Positions 44,166-52,113 of a stretch of 54,217 nt of DNA are shown here, in pieces. Positions within the stretch are counted from its first letter, which is position 1; the number at the start of each line of letters is the position of its first letter. A model generated the notes under the pieces. It was not told the DNA's origin and ran no database searches. It saw nothing but the letters and a program-made list of their open reading frames with translations. Origin of the DNA: Myroides pelagicus (lineage in GTDB: Bacteria > Bacteroidota > Bacteroidia > Flavobacteriales > Flavobacteriaceae); NCBI RefSeq assembly GCF_009711055.1, contig NZ_WMJY01000023.1:248-54464 (forward strand), in the 5' to 3' direction. The position numbers were made by a program, and so were the translations under genes.

Positions 44166-46679
44166 ATGAAAAACTTACTTATATTATTAACAATACTAGT
44201 ACTATCATTGGATGCATTTGCAACCAATGATAGTATATCTATTGATCAGCGCTGGTTAAATTTGCAAGCAACTTCCATATCTAAATCTGGTCAATGGATT
44301 GGTTACAGTTTATATAACCCCGATGATGTAAATAAAAACAAAATTTATATCTTAAATACTACAAATAGAAATAAATTTTTAATCTCAGAAAACTATTCTA
44401 TACTAAATAACATCCTCCCCTTAGAATTTATTAATGACTTTAAAGCTATTTTGCAAAAAGGTAAATGTCTAAGCATTATTGATCTGAATAACATCGAAAA
44501 AACAGACTCCATAACTAATATAAAAAAACATACCATAATTAATGATTTCGATATATTAATTACACTAGATAATGAGGGGCTTCTTACAATAGATCAATTT
44601 ATTCAAAATAAAAGGAATACTATAACTCAAATTCAAAATATTGATAATTATATCATTAGTCCTAACAAACAAAAACTACTGTATCAAATTAAAAATACAC
44701 ATCAATTAGAATCACTAGAACTAAATAACCTTAAAAAATTACACATTGGCCAAGTTACAGCCGATCTTTACAATCCAGTTTGGAATCAAGATCAATCAGA
44801 ACTCTTATTGAAAGTAAATTCCGCTAAGTTTGAATTAATTGATTTCAATAATCATACAATTGAAGAGATTTTGCTTTCTGTAGACAGTTCTAAAATTGTA
44901 AATGAAAATACGGTGTTCTATAATAACAATGATATTTTATTCTCTTATAAAATTAAAACAGATAGCGTTATTAACACACAAGCAGATTTTGTAGATATCT
45001 GGAATGCTAATGCTAATGATTTACATTTAAAAAATTTAAATTACATACCGACATTCCAAACGATCAATAAACTTTTTATTTATAGAACTAAAAAAAGGGT
45101 ATTAGATAGTGTAAATATAGATGATTCACTTTCAGTAATAACATTTCCTATTACAAACGCTATATTAAGTGAGAAACCTTTCAAATACTTTGATTACACG
45201 GTTTCATATCCCAAAAAACAATATGTTTTAAAAAAGCTAGATTCATCAAGCACCATATCCTTTGAGATTGACGCCAATTCTTATAATAAACTAAATCCAT
45301 CTCTAGATTACAAACATTTAATTTATCAAACCAATGGAAAATGGGAGATTTTAAATACTCAAACTTTTGAAAAAAACCAACTTGATATAGATTGTAATGA
45401 AGATTCTTCAACATACTGGACAGAAGATTCCTCATCAATTATTCTTACTACTGATAAAGCCATTTATCAGTACAATTTAAAACATAAAACTATTAAATCA
45501 TTAACTTCATTTGATAATCAAGGTAGGCTAAGTATTAAAAACTCACATAGAAGTGGCCCTATAACCTATATAAAGCAAAACATACCTTTGCTGTTTTTCT
45601 TTAATGATATCGACAACAAAACATCGCTCTTAATTTATAAAAAGGGTGTAATAAAAACTATAGTAAATCAAACAAGTAACAGAATTAATCCTTTATCTCT
45701 TATTTATACCAATAATTTAAAAAAAGTTTTATTTACTCAAGAAAACTATAATATCCCACCAGAGTTATATTATTTTGAATCAACTACTACTACAAAAATA
45801 GTTGATAATTATATTCCAACTCATCTATATAATTGGAGAAAACAAAAGCAAATAACACTTAAGGATTCAAAAGGTTTTAAGCTAACTTCAACTCTTTATT
45901 ATCCAAAAAACTATGATCCAAACCTCTCTTATCCAATGGTCGTACATATTTATGACATACAAAAAAAGGATGCAAACATTTTTGATATTCCAAAACTATA
46001 CACCGATAATGGACTTAACATTAGTCTATTAAATGAGCAAGGATATTTTGTTCTTCTACCTGATACTTATACAGATGATCAAGGAACAGGAATTTCCTCT
46101 TTAAATCAAGTTAATCTAGCTGTAGATAGTATTTTGAGTATCGAAAAGACTATAAATCCCTACAAAATAGGATTAAAAGGTCACTCATTCGGTGCTTATA
46201 AAGCTTCTTTTATTGCAACACACACTAATAAATATTCGTGTGTTGTTTCGTCATCTGGAGTATATGATTTAATAATGTTTAATTATTCGTATAATTATCA
46301 TCTAAGAAAGCCTAATTATTCAAGAGTGGAAAATCATCAATGGTATCTTAATAAAAGTTTTGGACAAGACCCGAAAAAATTCTTAGACAACTCCCCTATT
46401 CTATATGCTCAGGATCTTCAAACTCCTATTCTACTGTGGGCGGGTATGAAGGACATTAATGTACCATGGGAACAAACTAGACATTTCTACGTAGCTTTAC
46501 AGCGATATAACAAACCTGTAATTGCTCTTTTTTACAAGAACATTAATCATGTCCTTGATGCAAATATCTTTAAAAAAAATAAACAAGAAAGCATTGATAT
46601 ACTTAGAAGAACTTTTGAGTGGTATGATTACTTTTTGAAAGATAAAAAAGACATTGATTGGATTAATAACGGCTTATAA
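44166..46679 (+). CDS. Exported S9 prolyl-oligopeptidase family protein
   Basis: An 837-residue protein with signal peptide MKNLLILLTILVLSLDAFA, a long N-terminal beta-propeller-like region and a C-terminal alpha/beta hydrolase domain. The nucleophile is in KGHSFGAYKASF (Ser about 673), the acid in AGMKDINVPWEQ (Asp about 761) and the base in NINHVLD (His about 793). It should cut peptides in the periplasm after SusCD uptake. I use ATG 44166, 1 bp after the SusD stop; an earlier in-frame ATG gives no signal peptide. Confidence 0.9.
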   Translation: MKNLLILLTILVLSLDAFATNDSISIDQRWLNLQATSISKSGQWIGYSLYNPDDVNKNKIYILNTTNRNKFLISENYSILNNILPLEFINDFKAILQKGKCLSIIDLNNIEKTDSITNIKKHTIINDFDILITLDNEGLLTIDQFIQNKRNTITQIQNIDNYIISPNKQKLLYQIKNTHQLESLELNNLKKLHIGQVTADLYNPVWNQDQSELLLKVNSAKFELIDFNNHTIEEILLSVDSSKIVNENTVFYNNNDILFSYKIKTDSVINTQADFVDIWNANANDLHLKNLNYIPTFQTINKLFIYRTKKRVLDSVNIDDSLSVITFPITNAILSEKPFKYFDYTVSYPKKQYVLKKLDSSSTISFEIDANSYNKLNPSLDYKHLIYQTNGKWEILNTQTFEKNQLDIDCNEDSSTYWTEDSSSIILTTDKAIYQYNLKHKTIKSLTSFDNQGRLSIKNSHRSGPITYIKQNIPLLFFFNDIDNKTSLLIYKKGVIKTIVNQTSNRINPLSLIYTNNLKKVLFTQENYNIPPELYYFESTTTTKIVDNYIPTHLYNWRKQKQITLKDSKGFKLTSTLYYPKNYDPNLSYPMVVHIYDIQKKDANIFDIPKLYTDNGLNISLLNEQGYFVLLPDTYTDDQGTGISSLNQVNLAVDSILSIEKTINPYKIGLKGHSFGAYKASFIATHTNKYSCVVSSSGVYDLIMFNYSYNYHLRKPNYSRVENHQWYLNKSFGQDPKKFLDNSPILYAQDLQTPILLWAGMKDINVPWEQTRHFYVALQRYNKPVIALFYKNINHVLDANIFKKNKQESIDILRRTFEWYDYFLKDKKDIDWINNGL

Positions 46680-46682
46680 CTA

Positions 46683-46718
46683 TAAGGGTGCTACTTATCT
46701 TAGCACCCTTATTTTTTT
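46683..46718 (+). terminator. Rho-independent terminator after the SusCD-peptidase operon
   Basis: TAAGGGTGCTA (46683-46693) pairs perfectly with TAGCACCCTTA (46701-46711), followed by seven T's. It lies between converging operons and closes the rightward SusCD-peptidase unit 4 bp after its stop. Confidence 0.9.
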
Positions 46719-46721
46719 AAA

Positions 46722-47021
46722 TTAATCTCGTGGTTTGTACAACTGAATTGTACAAGCAGTTCCTCCTTCCTCAAGTCCAAAGACATCGTTTACTCCCCAA
46801 GAACAAAGCCCTAAACCAGAATTCACTTCTGTACAATTAAGATTGTTATCATTTATCATAACACACTCCTGAGAGAGTAAATCATGGTAATAATAAGGTT
46901 TTGGATAAATTGGATCTGTTAACCTTTCATTGTTGTTTATTGCATTTGTGGCAAATGCCGCGCTAATAGCAAGTGCAAATACCGCGATTGGCAAACCTGC
47001 TGTTTTAAAAAACTTTTTCAT
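46722..47021 (-). CDS. DUF6520-like exported small protein with four cysteines
   Basis: A 99-residue precursor with a signal peptide MKKFFKTAGLPIAVFALAISAAFA, then a short mature part of about 74 residues with exactly four cysteines (C in QECVM, LNCTE, GLCSW and TACTI), enough for two disulphides. The layout and the N-terminal sequence fit the DUF6520 family of Bacteroidota, of unknown function. It is the last gene after the MauE-like gene (50 bp gap) and faces the SusCD-peptidase operon. A role as a secreted peptide or redox substrate is inference. Confidence 0.75.
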   Translation of the reverse strand: MKKFFKTAGLPIAVFALAISAAFATNAINNNERLTDPIYPKPYYYHDLLSQECVMINDNNLNCTEVNSGLGLCSWGVNDVFGLEEGGTACTIQLYKPRD

Positions 47022-47071
47022 TACTTTAAAATTTAATGGTTAGTAGCTATTTTTAAAGGTTGAGCTAAACC

Positions 47072-48550
47072 TTAATAAAACTTGTCTATAAGTAATTTGG
47101 CCATTTTAAAACGTACAAGTTTTCTATCAAACAAACCATATAGATAATGATCCGTTATAATTAAATCAGATAGTTTATCGTCCCCTAGGTGGTTGATATA
47201 GAAACTTCCGAGATAACTATTATTTACAAAGTCATATACATCTACAATACTCGCTTGCCTCCACATTTTTCGAGATTCGTTTTGTCCCATAGAATTGGAA
47301 ACTATTAACAGTAAGTTTCTATGTGTTACAACTATTGAATTAATTGCTTTTATAGGGGTAATCATTTTATTTTCTCCTGTAGACAATTTAGTAGCTGATA
47401 TTTTTTTCATTTGTGTTGTATCTATTGTACTTTGTTCATTTATAACAATAAGTTTATTATCAGTTTGAATGAATTTATTTTTATAGTAATATGTATAAAT
47501 AAACTTTTCATATTCTTTATTGTACACTAATATTCCGTCAGTATCAAACACTCCATCTGAAGTTGATTCTAACAAATTCGTGTTCAAATCAATTTGTACT
47601 GGACCTTCGCTATTTAAAAGACCTAATACGCTTTTATAATCTTGGCTACTTTGTCCTTTAAAAGCAATAGTTGTAGAGTCAACTGGAACCATATCAGAAA
47701 AGTAAACATCTTTATAGCTTAATATACCAGTTGTTTTTCGCTTTTTCAGGTCATTTAAAACTCCTTTAAAAATAATTGGTGTTGTACCATCAGCTAGGTA
47801 AAAATGAGGATATAACGTTTTAAATCTTAGATTAGAATAAGCTAGATTTATGGAGTCTATTGTGATTGAATAATCTTGCCTTTGCATTAGAGAATCAATC
47901 TCTATATATCTTAGAGGTGCAGTATAATTACCCAGATAAATATTGTCCTTGTAAAAGCCTGAAAAATAAAAAGAGTTTACCTGTAAATCTAAAGTTTCAT
48001 CTTGTATTACTCCATGGGGTAAATAACGTCTAACAAAAGGGTTTTGCTTTTTAATAATATACTCCGAAGAGGTGAACAGCAAAATTAGCACTACACTACT
48101 AATCAGTGTAATAATTATGATTCTAAGATAAAATTTCTTGGTATTGTTTTGCAATATGTAAACTGCAACAAATCCAAGAATACTCACTATCAAATTAAAC
48201 CACAGATGCTCGTTCCATCCCATTTTTTCAAGTATTCCGCCACAAGAACAAGGAATGAAATCGCTGTAGTTTAATATCAAATAAATATAGAGGGTAAATG
48301 CAACCATAAGCCCATAACTGAGATAGAGCCCTAGGAGTCTTGTTGTTTTAATACAAAGCAGTAAAGCAAATAATAGTTCGGCTCCTAGCACTAAATAAGC
48401 AATGATATTGGCGTAAGCGCTAAGCAGTGGGGACTGTGTTAGTTGAACCTGAAAAGCTTCAAAGGTAATGAGCTTACTTATGGCTGCATATACAAAAAGT
48501 AAAATATAGAAGTAGGATATTATAAGGACGTATTTGGCTTTCATAGTCAT
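47072..48550 (-). CDS. MauE/DoxX-like membrane protein with large C-terminal domain
   Basis: A 492-residue protein. The first 155 residues hold four membrane segments and match MauE-type redox proteins: YFYILLFVYAAISKLITFEAFQVQL, then NYSDFIPCSCGGILEKMGWNEHLWFNL. The CSCGG motif is the usual cysteine site. The C-terminal 330 residues are extracytoplasmic and strand-rich, possibly a propeller (VPVDSTTIAFKGQSS, GILVYNKEYEKFIYTYYYKNKFI). MauE proteins support disulphide formation in partner proteins; the downstream gene encodes a 4-Cys exported protein. A paired CGTGTTTTCAC motif lies 50 bp upstream. Confidence 0.75.
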   Translation of the reverse strand: MTMKAKYVLIISYFYILLFVYAAISKLITFEAFQVQLTQSPLLSAYANIIAYLVLGAELLFALLLCIKTTRLLGLYLSYGLMVAFTLYIYLILNYSDFIPCSCGGILEKMGWNEHLWFNLIVSILGFVAVYILQNNTKKFYLRIIIITLISSVVLILLFTSSEYIIKKQNPFVRRYLPHGVIQDETLDLQVNSFYFSGFYKDNIYLGNYTAPLRYIEIDSLMQRQDYSITIDSINLAYSNLRFKTLYPHFYLADGTTPIIFKGVLNDLKKRKTTGILSYKDVYFSDMVPVDSTTIAFKGQSSQDYKSVLGLLNSEGPVQIDLNTNLLESTSDGVFDTDGILVYNKEYEKFIYTYYYKNKFIQTDNKLIVINEQSTIDTTQMKKISATKLSTGENKMITPIKAINSIVVTHRNLLLIVSNSMGQNESRKMWRQASIVDVYDFVNNSYLGSFYINHLGDDKLSDLIITDHYLYGLFDRKLVRFKMAKLLIDKFY

Positions 48551-48599
48551 TGCATTTTGGGATAATCAAAACTACAATTCACTATAATTCAAATCAATA

Positions 48600-48632
48600 C
48601 GTGTTTTCACGGTTTTTTTATCGTGTTTTCAC
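48600..48632. promoter_or_regulatory. Paired CGTGTTTTCAC motif upstream of the MauE-like gene
   Basis: CGTGTTTTCAC occurs at 48600-48610 and again at 48622-48632, 22 bp apart (two helical turns). The same pair with 21-bp spacing lies at 51027-51058. The first copy extends to the palindrome CGTG-TTTT-CACG. The second overlaps the stop codon of the response regulator gene. It is a candidate binding site of that regulator. Confidence 0.6.
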
Positions 48633-49279
48633 TACTTGAAATCACTATCCTCAATATAATGCCATCGCAAGGCATATAAGATAACTCCAATAAAATTCTT
48701 AGAATCTGTTTTTTGCATCAATGTTTCCTTATATTTTTCAATAGTTCTTGTACTTAAATTAAGCATTTCAGCAATTTGTTTAACAGTGTACTGCATGGCA
48801 TAAAGCCTGATTATTTCAATTTCTTTGTCAGATAAAACAACCTGTTGAGATGTTTTTTGATCCTCTATTTGATCCACAATATCTCGGATTTGATTGTCAT
48901 AATAAAGCCCATCAGACTTTACAGCATAAATGGCATTTTTGAGTTTTGAAAATGAAATATTCTTTGTCAAATAACCTGATATATTATACTTAAGCATTCG
49001 CTCTATACTATAAGAATCATCAAAACTAGTAAGTATTAGAATTTTAATCTTTGGATAATCCTTTTCAAGTAAATTTGCTATTTGATAACCATCCATTATT
49101 GGCATCTGAATATCTAAAAAAACAATATCTATCTCTGTGGTTTTTAGTCTCTCAAATAGCTCAATACCATTGGAGCAATCAAACAAAACTTCTACATCTT
49201 CAACTTGAGAAAGCAAACGTAAAAAGCTTTTCCGAAACAACTTATGATCATCTACTACTCCTATTCTAATCATATTCAT
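48632..49279 (-). CDS. NarL/FixJ-type response regulator
   Basis: A 215-residue regulator with an N-terminal receiver (IRIGVVDDHKLFRKSFLRLL; phosphoacceptor Asp 56 in DIVFLDIQMPIMDG; conserved TSFDD and Lys in YLTKNI) and a C-terminal LuxR-type HTH (LSDKEIEIIRLYAMQYTVKQIAEMLNLSTRTIEKYKETLMQKTDSKN). Its gene overlaps the kinase gene by 14 bp, so the two form a cognate pair. It should bind DNA as a dimer; the paired CGTGTTTTCAC sites flanking this gene set are the best candidates. Confidence 0.92.
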   Translation of the reverse strand: MNMIRIGVVDDHKLFRKSFLRLLSQVEDVEVLFDCSNGIELFERLKTTEIDIVFLDIQMPIMDGYQIANLLEKDYPKIKILILTSFDDSYSIERMLKYNISGYLTKNISFSKLKNAIYAVKSDGLYYDNQIRDIVDQIEDQKTSQQVVLSDKEIEIIRLYAMQYTVKQIAEMLNLSTRTIEKYKETLMQKTDSKNFIGVILYALRWHYIEDSDFK

Positions 49280-50024
49280 TTCTTTTTATTGTTATACTAA
49301 TATCGTTCCCATCATCTGTAGAATCATGGATAAATTCGGCTTGTAGCTGTACAATACGAGCTTTTATATTTGATAGACCAAGTCCTTTATTTTGATTATC
49401 AAAGCTATATTTAACACCGTCATCAACAAGATGTAGACATAATGAATCATCTTGCCAAACAAGATTAATCATTGCTTTTTTTGCATAACTATGTTTAATG
49501 ATATTATGGATTAACTCTTGTACAATCCGGTAGAGTTCAAATTTTTGAATTTCATTTAGTACAAAAGTTGGCTTATTTGATATAAACGTGAACTCAAGAT
49601 CACTTACTTTTGAGACTCTTTTTATATAATTGTTCAAAAGAACGCTAATGGTGTTATCATTAACTAACGGAGGAGCTAAATTATAACTTATTCTCAGTGC
49701 CTCATCATAACACAGTTGGACACCATCGCGCAAATCTGCTATTGTTTCAGCCTGCATATTCTTATTGGGACTGAGTTCTAAAACTGAAACTAGATTTTGT
49801 ATAGTTGCTAGATCACTACAAAGCCCATCATGCAACTCTTTTGCTATACGTTCCCTTTCTTTGTGCTCAACAATAAGATTGGTTCTTAATTGTTCTTTTA
49901 ATTGCTCGTTATGGTGTCTTACTATCTTTTTTTGATAGAAAATAACTAGAATAATAACCATAATAGCTAAAGAGATCATAATGAAAGTTCCTAGCCAAAA
50001 AAATAAGTTTAAATCATTTTGCAT
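49266..50024 (-). CDS. HisKA_3-type sensor histidine kinase
   Basis: A 252-residue kinase with one membrane segment (about 8-30) and no large sensor domain. The phosphoacceptor His 65 is in RERIAKELHDGLCSDL, typical of NarX/LytS-like HisKA_3 kinases. The ATPase domain has VQELIHNIIKHSYAKKAMINL (N box), LVDDGVKYSF (G1) and GLGLSNIKARI (G2). It overlaps the 7-TM gene by 16 bp and the regulator gene by 14 bp. As it lacks a sensor, the 7-TM protein probably supplies that part. Confidence 0.92.
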   Translation of the reverse strand: MQNDLNLFFWLGTFIMISLAIMVIILVIFYQKKIVRHHNEQLKEQLRTNLIVEHKERERIAKELHDGLCSDLATIQNLVSVLELSPNKNMQAETIADLRDGVQLCYDEALRISYNLAPPLVNDNTISVLLNNYIKRVSKVSDLEFTFISNKPTFVLNEIQKFELYRIVQELIHNIIKHSYAKKAMINLVWQDDSLCLHLVDDGVKYSFDNQNKGLGLSNIKARIVQLQAEFIHDSTDDGNDISITIKRNEYD

Positions 50025-50644
50025 ACACCGATAGATATTGTTATTCTTAAAATCAAACTTGCTATAATATTAACCAGCCAATAATCATAAATATATAAAT
50101 CGCTTTTATCAATAAAGCCAAGAAGAGTAAATACAGAAATCGTTGTGACATAATAAAAGAAAAGCCCCATTACAATAAAAAACTGACTCTCATTGTATAG
50201 CTTTAAAATCTTCTTCTGATTTGACACCTGTCTAACCCACAAAAAGGTACACAGCAAGACAAAAAAAGTACTGTATATTTTATTTATTCCGGTAGACATT
50301 AAATATGAGTCAGTATCAAAACAGCATAAAGACAAAATATAAAATAAAAGAAAAAGACCCAATAGACTATGAAAAAGCCATTTAGGTCTTTGGGTTATAT
50401 AGTTTTCAAATAAAAAATATAAAGTTGCAAACTCAAAAGCTGGATAAATCAGATACCATAATACAACGCTAACTCCCATTTTTAGACTCACCACGTATTC
50501 ATACGCAGATGAAAATGTCATAAGTCCAACTAAAGGTAGAACCACTCTATTTGCTTGATTGTTATACTTATGACCAGCCAAAAACAAACCAAGTGGAGTA
50601 CATCCCGCTATAAGTGTTACATATAAGAGTATGCTGTAAAACAT
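50009..50644 (-). CDS. 7-TM membrane protein, probable sensor partner of the kinase
   Basis: A 211-residue protein with seven predicted membrane segments spread over nearly its whole length (about 3-22, 33-52, 57-75, 91-108, 117-137, 153-173 and 187-209) and short loops. It has no catalytic motif. The gene overlaps the kinase gene by 16 bp and follows the 109-residue gene by 4 bp. The 7-TM layout resembles the sensor domains fused to other histidine kinases, so a split receptor is likely. The ligand is unknown. Confidence 0.7.
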   Translation of the reverse strand: MFYSILLYVTLIAGCTPLGLFLAGHKYNNQANRVVLPLVGLMTFSSAYEYVVSLKMGVSVVLWYLIYPAFEFATLYFLFENYITQRPKWLFHSLLGLFLLFYILSLCCFDTDSYLMSTGINKIYSTFFVLLCTFLWVRQVSNQKKILKLYNESQFFIVMGLFFYYVTTISVFTLLGFIDKSDLYIYDYWLVNIIASLILRITISIGVCKMI

Positions 50645-50648
50645 TAAT

Positions 50649-50978
50649 TCATTTTTTTACTAATTGACTATCCTTGGGACATAAAGGAGGACAAAGAACA
50701 AGGTGTTCTAGTATAATTCCTTGTGTCATATCCTCTCCACTCTCATCCACACCCACCAAGACCAAATTACTTTGATTCGTATCAGAATTTAATCCTGGAT
50801 AAATCCGAAGTCCAATGCAGCCTTCTTGCTCAAGTAACTCATTTAACTTATCAAGTCCTACAGAGTAACTCTTTGGTAAACTTGGATTATTCTCTTGGTA
50901 AGCATGGGTAAATTCAATAGCCTTATCAAGGCTAATTTGTGTTCCTGAATCCTTGTTAACATTCATAAAATTAAGCAT
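50649..50978 (-). CDS. Conserved small cytosolic protein ending in a CPPLCP motif
   Basis: A 109-residue protein with no signal peptide. It contains IEFTHAYQENNPSLPKSYSVGLDKLNELL, then EGCIGLRIYPGLNSDTNQSNLVLVGVDESGEDMTQGI and a C-terminal CPPLCP motif. Small proteins with the R-IY-GL, LVLVGVDE and CPP-C pattern are frequent in Flavobacteriia next to 7-TM genes; no function is known to me. It leads the sensor operon, 4 bp before the 7-TM gene. It might bind metal or a ligand and pass a signal. An ATG four codons in is also possible. Confidence 0.65.
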   Translation of the reverse strand: MLNFMNVNKDSGTQISLDKAIEFTHAYQENNPSLPKSYSVGLDKLNELLEQEGCIGLRIYPGLNSDTNQSNLVLVGVDESGEDMTQGIILEHLVLCPPLCPKDSQLVKK

Positions 50979-51021
50979 TTAAAGTTAATAATGTAAATAT
51001 TTATAATATTCAATTAAGATG

Positions 51022-51064
51022 CAATACGTGTTTTCCGCATATTTTATCGTGTTTTCACGTATTG
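51022..51064. promoter_or_regulatory. Operator between the sensor operon and rteC
   Basis: CGTGTTTTC occurs at 51027-51035 and CGTGTTTTCAC at 51048-51058, 21 bp apart. The block is bounded by CAATACGTG (51022-51030) and CACGTATTG (51056-51064), a perfect 9-bp inverted repeat. A weak promoter for rteC (TTTT at 51052-51055, 19 bp, TGACTTTG at 51075-51082) overlaps the second copy. Confidence 0.6.
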
Positions 51065-51161
51065 ATTAGTAAAGTGACTTTGTGTTATTTTAAAAAGGCA
51101 AATACTAAACATGTTTTTTATCCTTGCGATAGTCATAATTAACCAACCAAACTCAATAATT

Positions 51162-52007
51162 ATGGAACATCAAAACATGATTTTAAAAAATGCTTTAAAC
51201 TCAATTAAAAGTAAAGAAGCAGAATTAGGTCTTTTAGAATCTATTACTATTGAAAAAACACTAGAAATAATACATTTTATTCAGCTTGTACTTCTGAATA
51301 TAAAATCCACTATTCTAAAAAATGGCTTCACGAATCAATCAGATGAAGTTGTTTTTTTTAAAGTTATTAAACCCAAAATCCTTAGTAAGCTAATTTTTTA
51401 CAATAAAGTTTATAGGATAGAATTGAGTTGTCCTTTAGATTATACCTCTCAGCATAAATATTACCTTGAAAAAATAGAAGAACTGAATTTGGAATATAAA
51501 AAACACTTTAGTCAGTGTGATTTCTATAAATACTACAAATCAAACCGATCGGATAAAGATCTAGAATATTTCACTCTAGGTAAAATTACGCCACTTATTG
51601 GCATCAACAGCTTCGCTTTTGAAATAGATACTCTTTTTTCTACTTACTATGATTACAAGGTCTCTCGAATACTCGCTCATAATCTATTGCAATATTATCT
51701 ACAAGAGAAAATAGATACACAATTAAGAAGAAATCAACCTTGTCCATCCATATCAGAGACACTTGTTTGGTCAGAATCTCAAAATGCACTTATAGAACTC
51801 ATCTATGCTTTATATGTATCAGGTTCAATAAATAATGGAAAACTTGAAATACGCAAAATTGCGGTGCTCTTCCAACAATTATTTGGAATTACACTCTTGG
51901 ATATACATCATGCCTTTCACCGGATGAAAACAAGGGCTAAATCAAAAACCAGCTATTTAGATAAACTAAAAGAAACACTAGAAGAGTATATGAACAAAGA
52001 AATTTGA
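51162..52007 (+). CDS. rteC: RteC-family regulator of excision
   Basis: A 281-residue RteC-family protein; in CTnDOT RteC binds upstream of xis2c and switches on excision. The C-terminal winged-helix region is diagnostic: ALIELIYALYVSGSINNGKLEIRKIAVLFQQLFGITLLDIHHAFHRMKTRAKSKTSYLDKLKETL. I use ATG 51162 (MEHQNMIL); an ATG 51 bp earlier adds an odd hydrophobic leader. It is divergent from the sensor/kinase operon with a shared 180-bp region. The link to a two-component system matches rteA/rteB-rteC logic, but the kinase type differs. Confidence 0.88.
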   Translation: MEHQNMILKNALNSIKSKEAELGLLESITIEKTLEIIHFIQLVLLNIKSTILKNGFTNQSDEVVFFKVIKPKILSKLIFYNKVYRIELSCPLDYTSQHKYYLEKIEELNLEYKKHFSQCDFYKYYKSNRSDKDLEYFTLGKITPLIGINSFAFEIDTLFSTYYDYKVSRILAHNLLQYYLQEKIDTQLRRNQPCPSISETLVWSESQNALIELIYALYVSGSINNGKLEIRKIAVLFQQLFGITLLDIHHAFHRMKTRAKSKTSYLDKLKETLEEYMNKEI

Positions 52008-52113
52008 ATCAAATATGCTGATTGGATACTAACAAAATATGTTCATTACTAAATTTTAATCCTAATATATTTGATATCTTTAGACAATTAATCTAATACC
52101 TTACTGCAAAAAA

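Noticed and set aside
49051..49269. Plus-strand frame inside the response regulator gene
   Set aside because: Antisense shadow of the receiver domain; no start signals.
51111..51161. Upstream ATG of rteC adding a hydrophobic leader
   Set aside because: RteC is a cytosolic DNA-binding protein; the leader looks like a chance frame, and ATG 51162 is well placed.
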